A stretch of DNA of 64,000 bases from Butyrivibrio sp. NC2007 (lineage in GTDB: Bacteria; Bacillota; Clostridia; Lachnospirales; Lachnospiraceae): NCBI RefSeq assembly GCF_000421405.1, contig NZ_ATWY01000004.1, positions 1 to 64,000 on the forward strand, written 5' to 3'. The notes beneath the pieces were generated by a model that had not been told where the DNA came from, did not search any database, and saw only the letters and a list, made by a program, of their open reading frames with translations. Shown here in pieces: positions 41,150 to 49,818 of this stretch; position 1 is the stretch's first letter; each line of letters starts with the position of its first letter. The translations under genes and the position numbers were made by a program.

Positions 41150-42883
41150 TTACTCATTTACCGCAAGAGCATTCCTGTAGTCTCCGTACTGGGCTTCGTA
41201 GGTGCTGTAGTACAGTCCCCTCTTTCCGATGAGCTCAGCATGGGTTCCTCTCTCTTTTACTCTTCCGTTTTCCAAAACTATGATCTCATCTGCGTCCTTA
41301 ACCGATGATATACGGTGACCGATGATGATCTTACTCATGTCTTTTTTCTTTAAAAGCTCCTGCTGGATCGCAGCTTCCGTCTCCATATCAAGTGCAGATG
41401 TGGAGTCATCAAGAACCAGAAGATCTGCCTTCTTGGCAAGGGCTCTCGCAATTGAAAGTCTCTGCTTCTGACCGCCGGACAGGCCAATGCCTCTCTCTCC
41501 GATAACCGCCTCGTAGCTATCGGTTATCTTCTCGACAAAGTCTTTTGCATGGGCACTCTTAATGGCATTTCTTACCGTCACCTCGTCCATGCTGTCCTTA
41601 AATCCAAGTCTTACATTCTCAGTGATAGTGTCGGAGAAAAGAAATACATCCTGGGTTACCACTGATGAGAAGGCCCTTACATCGCTAAGTGGCATGTCCT
41701 TAATGTCTTTTCCCTCGATGCGAATGCATCCGTCTGTCACGTCATAGAATCTCTCAAGCAGGTTGACGATGGTACTCTTTCCCGCACCCGTTGCGCCCAT
41801 GATACCCAGGGTCTTTCCTTTTTCTATGGTAAAAGACACATCCTCTAAAATGGGCTTATCGTCGATAGCAAAGCTTACATTCTCAAAGCTGATCTGTCCG
41901 GGAACGTTTGCTGATTCCGAAAGCTCTTTTCCCGAAGGATCGGTGATATCGGGTGTTGTGCCAAGAACCTTGGATATCTTCTTGTAGCCTGCAAGTCCCT
42001 GAGAAACCAGTGAGAGCATCCAGCCAAGATTCTCGATGGGCCATACGATGTTGATCGAATATGACACGAATGCCACAAGTGTTCCGTAGGTTATGCTTCC
42101 TTTGATCGCTGCATAGCCGCCGATTGCAACCACAGCCACCTGCATAACCTTAGGTATAAGGCCGATGAGCGGATCAGAGTCTGCAAGGTCAGAGGCAAAC
42201 TTCTTGTTGGCCTTAGCATAGTCGAGGTTCTTCTCATCGAACTTCTTCATCTCAGTGCCTTCAGCGGAAAAAGCCTTAACGGTCCTTACGCCTGAGATGT
42301 TTTCTTCAACGACCTTGGTAAGGGCTGCATTTCTCTCACTTATGTCGTCGTAATCCTTGCTAAGTGTCTTTTCCAGATGAAGAGCCACATAGGCAAGGAA
42401 AGGCATAAACACCAGGGGAACAAGGCTGAGCTTCCAGTTGAGCCTGATCATGCAGATGACTACTCCGATGAAGTAAACTGTCGCCTCTGTCAGCAGCATT
42501 CCAACAAATCCGGTCAGATCCCAGACTGCTCCGGCGTCATCCTTGACCCTTGCCATGAGTTCGCCGGTGTTGGTCTTGTCAAAATATCCCTTGTGGAGCG
42601 TGAAGATATGCTTCATCATATCTTTTCTAAGGCCAGATGCCACGCGACATCCCGACATGTCACAAAGGAACTCTTTTACGAACTGGAAGAAAGCTCTTCC
42701 CAGGCCTGCTGCCACAAACAGAAGTATGTCCCTTCTGAAAATATCCATATTTCTTCCGACGATGACATCATCCACCATGGAAAGTGTTACAAAGGGAAGA
42801 AGCACATCGATTGCTGTGCTGCATATAAGTGATATTCCGCCGAGGGTATATCTCCACCAGTTCCTTATCAAATACTTTTTCAT
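41150..42883 (-). CDS. Heterodimeric ABC exporter subunit, BmrC-like (degenerate ATP site)
   Basis: This 577-residue half-transporter has six predicted membrane segments and an ATPase with Walker A GATGAGKST and canonical signature LSGGQKQRLSIARAL. Its Walker B is LLVLDDSTSALD, in which Asp replaces the catalytic Glu. This is the hallmark of the non-catalytic half of BmrCD-type exporters. The start at 42883 is preferred to a GTG three codons earlier because GAGG is too close to the GTG. Expression is probably controlled by the leader peptide and hairpins at 42899-43077. Confidence 0.92.
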   Translation of the reverse strand: MKKYLIRNWWRYTLGGISLICSTAIDVLLPFVTLSMVDDVIVGRNMDIFRRDILLFVAAGLGRAFFQFVKEFLCDMSGCRVASGLRKDMMKHIFTLHKGYFDKTNTGELMARVKDDAGAVWDLTGFVGMLLTEATVYFIGVVICMIRLNWKLSLVPLVFMPFLAYVALHLEKTLSKDYDDISERNAALTKVVEENISGVRTVKAFSAEGTEMKKFDEKNLDYAKANKKFASDLADSDPLIGLIPKVMQVAVVAIGGYAAIKGSITYGTLVAFVSYSINIVWPIENLGWMLSLVSQGLAGYKKISKVLGTTPDITDPSGKELSESANVPGQISFENVSFAIDDKPILEDVSFTIEKGKTLGIMGATGAGKSTIVNLLERFYDVTDGCIRIEGKDIKDMPLSDVRAFSSVVTQDVFLFSDTITENVRLGFKDSMDEVTVRNAIKSAHAKDFVEKITDSYEAVIGERGIGLSGGQKQRLSIARALAKKADLLVLDDSTSALDMETEAAIQQELLKKKDMSKIIIGHRISSVKDADEIIVLENGRVKERGTHAELIGKRGLYYSTYEAQYGDYRNALAVNE

Positions 42884-42898
42884 AATTATCACATCCTC

Positions 42899-42981
42899 AT
42901 ATAAAAACAGCGGTAGAGCCCGGAGACCCTACCGCCATAAACAGCCATAAAAATAGCGTGGTCTCCATGCGGATACCACGC
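42899..42981 (-). promoter_or_regulatory. Attenuator of the ABC exporter: two terminator hairpins with an alternative pairing
   Basis: On the minus strand hairpin 1 (42956-42981) has stem GCGTGGT / ACCACGC followed by TATTTTTAT. Hairpin 2 (42910-42935) has stem GCGGTAG / CTACCGC followed by TGTTTTTAT. The 3' side of hairpin 1 contains GGAGACC and the 5' side of hairpin 2 contains GGTCTCC, which are perfectly complementary, so a third structure can form that would disrupt both. This is the layout of a transcription attenuator. Confidence 0.7.
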
Positions 42982-43005
42982 CTGATTGCTTCAAGACAAA
43001 TCCAA

Positions 43006-43077
43006 TTACTGAGCAAACTCCTGCGAGGTAACCACAATTTCCATATTCACTGCCACATAATTTCTAGTCTTTAACAT
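43006..43077 (-). CDS. Leader peptide upstream of the ABC exporter
   Basis: The 23-codon frame encodes MLKTRNYVAVNMEIVV, then TSQEFAQ, and has an excellent ribosome site (AAGGAGGT, seven bases before ATG). It sits between a strong promoter and the two hairpins, with its stop 24 bases before hairpin 1. In Bacillus, bmrCD is controlled by ribosome stalling on the leader bmrB, and this arrangement is analogous. Sequence similarity to BmrB is not claimed. An exported peptide substrate is a less likely alternative because there is no leader or core-like composition. Confidence 0.7.
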   Translation of the reverse strand: MLKTRNYVAVNMEIVVTSQEFAQ

Positions 43078-43122
43078 TGTCCTTACCTCCTTTCTTAGTT
43101 TGCTTTGCTACAAGTAATTATT

Positions 43123-43151
43123 ACATTATGCTAATTGATGGGCTTTGTCAA
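43123..43151 (-). promoter_or_regulatory. Promoter of the leader peptide/ABC exporter operon
   Basis: Minus strand exact TTGACA (43146-43151), 17-base spacer, TAATGT (43123-43128). Transcription would start near 43116, about 40 bases before the leader ATG. Confidence 0.6.
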
Positions 43152-43177
43152 CACAATTATTTAAATTAACTGTCTTT

Positions 43178-43657
43178 TTACCTGATAACCTTGTTTTTAC
43201 TAACGTAGCCTTCGGCTGATGCTGCCTTCTGAAATGCCTCGAAATTCTTGTTATTGTTCAGGTACATGGTATAAGTTCTCGGGCCTTCAAGGTTTACCCT
43301 GATCTTGTCTTCATCGATCTCATCTACTGTCATGGTCCAGTCTTCATCATGGCACTCAAAGTTAAATACTACTGTATCCTGCACTTTGGGCTCTCCGAAA
43401 ACGATCCTGCCCTTGGACTTTAAGATTATCGAATAGATCGCCGGAAGGTTGTCTGCGCTCATCTTCACAGTTCCATCCGGGCCGTCAGCCATGCATATGT
43501 CAGACTCATTGCTGAGTACAAATACGTCTACCTTGAACTCCCTGATCTTCTTTGTTTCCATAAACAGGGCAGTTATTACAAAGACTGCAAAGCCCAGCGC
43601 CAGTGCTACCAGTAGAGCTACAATCCATATCCTGTCTTTTGATACTTTACTTTTCAT
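43178..43657 (-). CDS. Membrane-anchored protein of unknown function
   Basis: The 159-residue product has a basic N-terminus, one membrane segment (about 9-32) and a mostly beta extracytoplasmic domain with phrases VDVFVLSNESDICMADG and EGPRTYTMYLNNNKNFEAF. No family recognised. The frame extends nine codons further, but GGAAGGAGTTGT before the ATG at 43657 decides the start. It stands alone, about 26 bp before the exporter promoter region, and is divergent from the coiled-coil/PLD gene. Confidence 0.65.
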   Translation of the reverse strand: MKSKVSKDRIWIVALLVALALGFAVFVITALFMETKKIREFKVDVFVLSNESDICMADGPDGTVKMSADNLPAIYSIILKSKGRIVFGEPKVQDTVVFNFECHDEDWTMTVDEIDEDKIRVNLEGPRTYTMYLNNNKNFEAFQKAASAEGYVSKNKVIR

Positions 43658-43777
43658 ACAACTCCTTCCCCTAACGGTTACCATTATAACATGTACTATC
43701 CGCCCGTCATCTTGAATTTGATGCCGTATTATTTTACGATTAATAGTGTGATATCATTCCGTCAGAAAGGAAACCGT

Positions 43778-46531
43778 ATGTCAACTATAATTGATGGACT
43801 TGAAAAAACGACAAAAACTGAAATTGCAGAGCTTCTAGCCTGTATTGAGTCTTATACCCCAGCAAACTGGGTAGGTCAGACCGTAAAAAGCCTTGCAAAT
43901 ATCTTTAGAAAAATCGCTAAAAAAACTGTAATTCCCGCCGGACTAAATGTGTTGTACGAAGCAAAGGTTGATGAACTTGTTCGAACACCCCATGACATTC
44001 TTATGTCACGAGCAAGAAATGATATTGTGAAATACGGAAAAAGAGTTGGCGTCCGGGGTGGCAGCGATGATATGCTCTCCGTTTCAATGATGCGTGCTGT
44101 TTCCGCTTTGTATGGAAAGCAGCATTATTCAGTGATGTCTCCTGCGGAAATGGCCGATGATCTCACAGTCAAATGCAAAAACAGGGACGTCAATAAAATA
44201 AAGCGCTTGCCGGCAATATGGGGAATTGTCGCCATTGTAATTATCATTATCACTTTGTTTTTGCTTATATATATAAGCCACAAATTATCTGGTTATGGCA
44301 TTCCTCAGTCGCAAATAAATAAGATCAAATTATTTGTTATTGCAATCGGACTAATAAGCGAGGTCATATGGTTCCTTTCTACAAAGAAAAAGCTTTCTTT
44401 GGAAAAACTGGCTTATGTGATTGCAGTAGGTGGAACAGGGTATGGAAAGACCTTTTCGGTTTCGATAGATGAAACCACAATCTCGAAAATGGATCAGGAT
44501 TTGTCAACAAGATATGAGGCAGGACTTAGAGCTCTGCATACTATTGCCGGGCAAATTGACCTTATAAGAAGTCAGATTAAAAGCCTTTCTGAAAACAATG
44601 ACAGGCTATCCGCAGAGATAAAAAAAGATGATGAATATCTGAGAACACTCAATATATCTCTATCTGAATCCAATGCAGATGTTTCATTCATAAATAATCA
44701 GATAAAGGAGAAAGAAAGCGAGAAAATAAGAAAAAAAGAATCGATCCTTCAAGGAGAAAACACCATATCTCAAGCTAAGGATGCGATTAAACATTTCGAT
44801 GAACAGAAAATAGCTCTAAGAAAAATACTGGTGGGCCAAATCAGCAAGCTCTGGATTTCATCATATTCAGAACTCAATCTGCTAAACGGTTTTTTTGAAT
44901 CAATGGTGGATTCATGCGAATGGAATGCGTTTGAGAAAATAGAAAGACGACTTATTGAACTACTAAGGGCTCAAGACCCTCAGGCTCTCGGCGAACCTTC
45001 CACCAACGATCAACTGTTTATCAAGTTTTCAACAAAGCAAGAGTGTGGTCAGATCTTCTATAAAGTTGATAAAAAAATCAATTTGACCGGGGTACTCCGA
45101 GGGCTTCCCAAGCCGGATGATATTGCGCTTGGAGAAGATGATTTACGTCGTGTTCTCATAGAGTATGGCATTATCAAAGACGCTCAAGAACCTGTGTCCA
45201 CGGGAGGTATTTCTGCTAAAAAGATTATAAACTCTCTGGCAGTAAAACTTAAAGAGAGCCAAGTAAAACTCAACGATCTTTCACATCAGAATGCACAGCT
45301 TGTAGTTGAAAAGGAGACATTGAACCTGGAAATTGCTTCAAAGGAAGCTGAAAAAGAGCGCTTAGAAGAAGAACGTGACGAACTCAAGAGCCAACTAGAA
45401 AAGTCAATTGTCGACGAAGCTGAAAGGCTTGAGCTACAAGCCAAACTGAATGAATTAAATAAGAAAATATCAGAGTTGGAAAATGACTTGAAGGATAAGA
45501 AGATTGAAATAGATAACCTTAATAAGACTTATGAAGAAAAATACCAAAAGCTGTTAACGGACATAAAGCAAGGACATGCTGAAATTAAGAATTTAGAAGC
45601 TGCTATTTCAGAGAAAGTGTCTGTAATTGGAGCCCTTAATCAGGAAAATGAAAAACTAAAAAATAATAATGATAAACTTGAAAGCGATATCTATTTGAAA
45701 CAGAAGTTGCTTGATGAAAGAAGAAAGAAATTAGATTCGCAGGGTGCTAAAGCAACTGAGCTTAATAATATAATTGAAAAATTGGAAAGCGAGAAGAAAT
45801 ATGATGAAGGTGTAATTCAAGCACAAGCCACGCAAATAACCCAAAATGAAGAAAAGCAAAAACAACTCAAAAAAGAGATTTCAGTTTTAGAGGAGGCGAA
45901 AAATAAGGTCCAGGAAATAATCACATTGCAGGATAATAAGATTTCCCAGCTGCAGCGTGACAAAGAAAAACTTGAAAATGAGCTTAAGAGCTCGACAATT
46001 TTAAAAGAGAATAAGATACTAAATGAGTTTAAAAATGCATTTAAAACAGCTAGTAGTGAAATAGATATTGCTGTTCCATGGCTGGGGAAATATGCATCCG
46101 ACGAATTTCCGGACCTTATGGAAAGCTGCCTTAAAAGAAATGTAAAAATAAAAATTCGTTATGGACTAAAGGATGATAATAAAGACAAAGACTATTCAGA
46201 TAGCAGATTGAGGGAAAAAATAGCCAAAAAAGAAATGCCCGGTACTCGCTTTGAGTGGTCCGTCAAAAACATAATGGATTTGCATAAAAGATTCGACAAA
46301 GAATATCCCGGAATGTTCATAAGTTATCGTCATCGTTCTCACTCAAAGCTGATGATGGTAGATAACAAATACTACATTATCGGTAGTCTGAACTTTTTAT
46401 CGTATCAAAGAGACGGCTCCGGTTGGGGAGAACTTGCAGAGAAAAGTGAAAATTCTACCGTAATCAAGACCTTGTACGATATGTATTTTAGTTTTGAAAA
46501 AACAAAACCTGAAAATGATTTAGGAATATAA
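43778..46531 (+). CDS. Membrane coiled-coil protein with C-terminal PLD-type domain
   Basis: The 917 residues comprise an N-terminal helical domain (1-140), two membrane segments (about 147-167 and 184-200) and a P-loop-like GGTGYGKT (218-225). Two long coiled coils (about 245-325 and 515-780) flank a helical region. The C-terminal phospholipase D-type domain (about 785-917) has one HKD motif, His855, Lys857, Asp862. PLD proteins with one HKD act as dimers and are often nucleases or lipases. The frame opens at 43691, but AAAGGAAACC before the ATG at 43778 marks the start. Base composition is clearly more AT-rich than neighbours, suggesting transfer. A defence role is possible but not shown. 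Confidence 0.75.
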   Translation: MSTIIDGLEKTTKTEIAELLACIESYTPANWVGQTVKSLANIFRKIAKKTVIPAGLNVLYEAKVDELVRTPHDILMSRARNDIVKYGKRVGVRGGSDDMLSVSMMRAVSALYGKQHYSVMSPAEMADDLTVKCKNRDVNKIKRLPAIWGIVAIVIIIITLFLLIYISHKLSGYGIPQSQINKIKLFVIAIGLISEVIWFLSTKKKLSLEKLAYVIAVGGTGYGKTFSVSIDETTISKMDQDLSTRYEAGLRALHTIAGQIDLIRSQIKSLSENNDRLSAEIKKDDEYLRTLNISLSESNADVSFINNQIKEKESEKIRKKESILQGENTISQAKDAIKHFDEQKIALRKILVGQISKLWISSYSELNLLNGFFESMVDSCEWNAFEKIERRLIELLRAQDPQALGEPSTNDQLFIKFSTKQECGQIFYKVDKKINLTGVLRGLPKPDDIALGEDDLRRVLIEYGIIKDAQEPVSTGGISAKKIINSLAVKLKESQVKLNDLSHQNAQLVVEKETLNLEIASKEAEKERLEEERDELKSQLEKSIVDEAERLELQAKLNELNKKISELENDLKDKKIEIDNLNKTYEEKYQKLLTDIKQGHAEIKNLEAAISEKVSVIGALNQENEKLKNNNDKLESDIYLKQKLLDERRKKLDSQGAKATELNNIIEKLESEKKYDEGVIQAQATQITQNEEKQKQLKKEISVLEEAKNKVQEIITLQDNKISQLQRDKEKLENELKSSTILKENKILNEFKNAFKTASSEIDIAVPWLGKYASDEFPDLMESCLKRNVKIKIRYGLKDDNKDKDYSDSRLREKIAKKEMPGTRFEWSVKNIMDLHKRFDKEYPGMFISYRHRSHSKLMMVDNKYYIIGSLNFLSYQRDGSGWGELAEKSENSTVIKTLYDMYFSFEKTKPENDLGI

Positions 46532-46535
46532 CAAA

Positions 46536-46572
46536 AAAGGCAATTCGCTGGCAAAAAGTGAATTGCCTTTTA
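46536..46572. terminator. Bidirectional terminator
   Basis: Stem AAAAGGCAATTC / GAATTGCCTTTT between the convergent PLD-domain and GNAT genes, flanked by A-rich and T-rich runs. Confidence 0.85.
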
Positions 46573-46583
46573 CCACTGTCTAT

Positions 46584-47090
46584 TTATGTATTTTTCTGTA
46601 TTCGAACAAAAAAGTGCCCCTCATCTTCACCGACTATCTTTCCTCCGTTCTTAAGCATTACCTTCTGTGATGCAATATTATCTTTGTTTACGCGAAGGTA
46701 GATTTCATCTTCTGGTACAATCTTTTTCGCTTCTAGGAGCGTTAGCTTTAAGCCGGCTGTACCATACCCTTTTCCTCGCTCGTCTCTTTTGATGCTATAA
46801 CCGATATGACCTGCACCATTCCTAAGAGCTTCTGTGAGGTGATGTCTGATGCGAAATTCTCCGACAAGATGTCCTTCATCCCAAAGGTAATAATATGTTT
46901 CCGGAACAAACCAATCCGGCATATTAACAGGGTGTTCATAGGAAATCAGGGTTTGCAGAACCTGATCTATATACTCCTCATATGATACTCCGTTATATGG
47001 ATTTGTTAAGCCGTTCTCATCTTCAGGAAGTGCTGTAGTATACTCCCACTGTGCTTTTGCATCTTCTTTGTTTATCTTTCTAAGTTCCAT
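46584..47090 (-). CDS. GNAT family N-acetyltransferase
   Basis: The 168 residues show the acetyl-CoA binding motif A (GYSIKRDERGKGYGTAGLKL) and a C-terminal NIASQKVMLKNGGKIV segment typical of RimJ/RimL-like GNATs. The N-terminal WEYTTALPEDENG and NMPDWFVPETYYYLW phrases resemble small-molecule or antibiotic acetyltransferases of unknown substrate. Cytoplasmic. It is followed by the shared terminator at 46536-46572. Confidence 0.9.
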   Translation of the reverse strand: MELRKINKEDAKAQWEYTTALPEDENGLTNPYNGVSYEEYIDQVLQTLISYEHPVNMPDWFVPETYYYLWDEGHLVGEFRIRHHLTEALRNGAGHIGYSIKRDERGKGYGTAGLKLTLLEAKKIVPEDEIYLRVNKDNIASQKVMLKNGGKIVGEDEGHFFVRIQKNT

Positions 47091-47139
47091 GATATCTCGC
47101 CTACTCTTTTTTGATCTTTGGTTTTTGGGTTCTTAGCTA

Positions 47140-47667
47140 TCAGGTCTTCTGCATTAGTTTAATTGCTTCTTCCATCGATACGCATTCCGCAAATCTTTTC
47201 GGCCACATCATTTCGTTATAGTACCTGTAAGTGGTCTCTGCATCCATGTAATCATTGTCAAAAGTTGAATTGGTCCCTTTTGGAATAATTACTTTATAGC
47301 CTCTCTCAAAAGCAGATTTTACAGTTGCATCAATACAGAAGTTGGTCTGAAGCCCGATAATCATCAGCTCTTTTTCACCCGTCTGTTTCAAATATTCTGT
47401 AAGATCAGGATTTCCAAAGCAGCTGTTGATGGTTTTTACAAAGACTTTTTCATCCTTGTTTGGCGCCACCTGCTCTGCGATTTCAAAAGCTTCATCCCCA
47501 ATCGAAAAGCCTGATCCCGGCCCATCATCATGCTGAATGTAGATTATTTCTGTATTGTTGCTCCTGGCTGTGTTAATCAATTCAGTTATGTTATTGATAA
47601 AGCTCTCGCACCCATAAAGCCTGTCGTTTGTTATGCCCTTTTGGACATCTACTACAAGTAATATCAT
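47140..47667 (-). CDS. Isochorismatase-like cysteine hydrolase
   Basis: The 175-residue enzyme has the Asp-Lys-Cys triad of the family: Asp7 (LLVVDVQKG), Lys78 (VFVKTINSCF) and Cys111 (LQTNFCIDAT). Members hydrolyse amides such as nicotinamide, or vinyl ethers; the substrate here is not readable. It stands 49 bp before the GNAT gene. The region upstream of its start is AT-rich and full of small palindromes. Confidence 0.9.
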   Translation of the reverse strand: MILLVVDVQKGITNDRLYGCESFINNITELINTARSNNTEIIYIQHDDGPGSGFSIGDEAFEIAEQVAPNKDEKVFVKTINSCFGNPDLTEYLKQTGEKELMIIGLQTNFCIDATVKSAFERGYKVIIPKGTNSTFDNDYMDAETTYRYYNEMMWPKRFAECVSMEEAIKLMQKT

Positions 47668-47680
47668 ATCCTGCTCCCAT

Positions 47681-48001
47681 TTTACGTCTCAAATCTTACT
47701 TTTCTCGATTTTGGACGATGCCATTTTAACTATTACGTCTGAAATCATATTTTTCGAATTTCAGATGTATTGAGCACTATTATAGCAAGCAGAGTTTTCT
47801 TTCTACAAGCATTATTTGACAACAGTTGTCTGACAATATGCATTTTTATCAAACAATCCCCGACAATACCAAGACATGAATTAGTATTCACCCAAGCCTT
47901 ACGCCTGTTCTTTACGTCTAAAATAGCATTTTTTCAAATCCAGATGTAGTCCATTTTGAGGCATATATCTCAATTTCAAAAAATTCAATTTCAGACGTAA
48001 A
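47681..48001. repeat. Intergenic cluster of TACGTCT palindromes
   Basis: The 550-base gap between the isochorismatase-like and guaA genes has no credible gene. It holds at least three imperfect hairpins built on TTTACGTCT-AAAT ... ATTT-AGACGTAAA: 47681-47720, 47732-47770 and 47911-47949. A further half-copy ends at 48001. The arms are similar to one another while the loops differ. The remainder is AT-rich unique sequence. Confidence 0.6.
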
Positions 48002-48170
48002 TCATGTGCTTTTTATCGTCAACTTATGTTTGTTTCAGATCTATCACTATTTCATTTTCATCTGGTTACAATTTGTAACCAATTGACTTCCTTAGCGTCG
48101 AAGAAGCCAAGCAGGATGACCTGCATAGAAAAATAATTCGTCAGATAGAAAAAGGCAAAAAAGATAATAA

Positions 48171-48211
48171 AAAACCCGCAAAGCCTTGAAAATACTAGGT
48201 TTGCGGGTTTT
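48171..48211. terminator. Terminator of guaA
   Basis: Stem AAAACCCGCAAA / TTTGCGGGTTTT (with an inner CC/GG pair) just after the guaA stop. On the minus strand it is followed by TTTTTTATT. Confidence 0.85.
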
Positions 48212-48217
48212 GATTTT

Positions 48218-49768
48218 TTACTCAAGCTCCACCGTTCCCGGGGGCTTACTTGTAAGATCAAACATTACACGGTTAACGCCCTTGACCTCGTTGATGATGC
48301 GGCTCATGACCTTCTGAAGAACTGCGAATGGAATCTCTGATGCCTCTGCGGTCATGAAGTCTACGGTCTCAACGGCGCGGAGAACCACGGCGTAGTCGTA
48401 AGTACGCTCATCTCCCATAACACCTACGGAACGCATGTTGGAAAGAGCTGCGAAATACTGGTCAGGGAGCTTCTCAAGACCTGCCTCGGCAAGCTCGGTT
48501 CTGTAGATGTAGTCAGCGTCCTGAACGATGCGAACCTTCTCGGCTGTAACTTCACCGATGATACGAATACCAAGTCCGGGGCCGGGGAATGGCTGACGAA
48601 ATACCAGGTACTCGGGAAGTCCGAGTTCAAGACCAACCTTGCGGACTTCGTCCTTGAACAAAAGACGAAGTGGCTCAATGATTTCTTTAAAATCAACATA
48701 GTCGGGAAGTCCGCCAACATTGTGGTGAGACTTGATGACAACTGACTCTCCGCCAAGTCCTGACTCTACAACGTCAGGGTAAATTGTTCCCTGAGCGAGG
48801 AAATCAACTGCTCCGATCTTCTTGGCTTCTTCCTCGAATACACGGATGAATTCCTCTCCGATTATCTTACGCTTTCTCTCAGGCTCCTCAACGCCCTTGA
48901 GCTTAGCGTAATATCTCTCAGCCGCATTGACGCGGACGAAATTTATATCAAAATTACCGTTTGGTCCAAATACTCCCTCGACCTCATCGCCTTCATTCTT
49001 ACGGAGAAGTCCGTGATCGACAAAGACGCAGGTGAGCTGTCTTCCGATGGCCTTGGCAAGAAGTGCTGCAAGAACCGATGAATCAACACCGCCGGAAAGA
49101 GCAAGAAGTACCTTGCCATCGCCGACCTTCTCTTTGATCTCCTTAACCGTATTCTCAACGAAGGAGTCCATTCTCCAGGTTCCCTGTGTATTGCAGATAT
49201 TCCTTACAAAGTTATGAAGAATCTCTTTACCCTGAACGGTATGGAGAACTTCAGGGTGGAACTGGATTGCATAGAGCTTCTTGTCCTCGCAGGCAGCTGC
49301 TGCAACAGGGCAATCTGCCGTGTGTGCAATGATATCAAATCCGGGTGCAACCTTGCTGATGTAGTCAAAGTGACTCATCCATACAATGGTCTCCTTGTCG
49401 ATATCCTTAAACAGTGTATCGCAGGATCCGTCAATAAAAGTATTGGTCTTGCCATACTCCCTTACAGGAGCCTTCTCAACCTTGCCACCCAATAGGTGCA
49501 TCATAAGCTGTGCGCCGTAGCAAAGTCCAAGAACCGGAATTCCCAGTTCAAAGAGCTCTTTGGTGTATGAAGGTGCACCATCCTCATAACAGGAATTGGG
49601 ACCACCGGTAAGGATGATTCCCTTGGGCGCCATCTCCTTAATCTGCTCAATTGGCGTACGATAAGAATAAATCTCACAGTACACATTGCATTCTCTGACT
49701 CTTCGGGCAACAAGCTGGTTGTACTGCCCGCCAAAGTCAATGACTATGACCTTTTCTTCTGAAGCCAT
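48218..49768 (-). CDS. guaA: GMP synthase (glutamine-hydrolysing)
   Basis: It converts XMP to GMP using glutamine and ATP. The 516 residues are an N-terminal class I glutamine amidotransferase (Cys83 in GLCYGAQ, then His of FHPEV), an ATP-pyrophosphatase domain with the PP-loop SGGVDSSV, and the GMP synthase C-terminal dimerisation domain ending [11 protein letters not shown] frame with a non-ATG start begins five codons earlier, but the ATG at 49768 follows GAGGAGG directly. I saw no purine riboswitch: only about 50 bases separate it from the next gene upstream. Confidence 0.98.
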   Translation of the reverse strand: MASEEKVIVIDFGGQYNQLVARRVRECNVYCEIYSYRTPIEQIKEMAPKGIILTGGPNSCYEDGAPSYTKELFELGIPVLGLCYGAQLMMHLLGGKVEKAPVREYGKTNTFIDGSCDTLFKDIDKETIVWMSHFDYISKVAPGFDIIAHTADCPVAAAACEDKKLYAIQFHPEVLHTVQGKEILHNFVRNICNTQGTWRMDSFVENTVKEIKEKVGDGKVLLALSGGVDSSVLAALLAKAIGRQLTCVFVDHGLLRKNEGDEVEGVFGPNGNFDINFVRVNAAERYYAKLKGVEEPERKRKIIGEEFIRVFEEEAKKIGAVDFLAQGTIYPDVVESGLGGESVVIKSHHNVGGLPDYVDFKEIIEPLRLLFKDEVRKVGLELGLPEYLVFRQPFPGPGLGIRIIGEVTAEKVRIVQDADYIYRTELAEAGLEKLPDQYFAALSNMRSVGVMGDERTYDYAVVLRAVETVDFMTAEASEIPFAVLQKVMSRIINEVKGVNRVMFDLTSKPPGTVELE

Positions 49769-49818
49769 TCTTCCTCCTCGCAACTAAAAACTCAACTTCT
49801 ATCACATCAAATACTGCC

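Noticed and set aside
43006-43077. Bacteriocin or signalling peptide exported by the adjacent ABC pump
   Set aside because: No double-Gly leader, no Cys/Ser/Thr-rich core, and the exporter lacks a peptidase domain; the attenuator reading explains the hairpins better.
48058-48261. 67-codon hydrophobic frame before guaA
   Set aside because: It starts inside guaA and reads through the terminator stem; no ribosome site.
49769-49818. Purine riboswitch before guaA
   Set aside because: Only 50 bases separate the genes, too short for the aptamer, and no matching core is visible.
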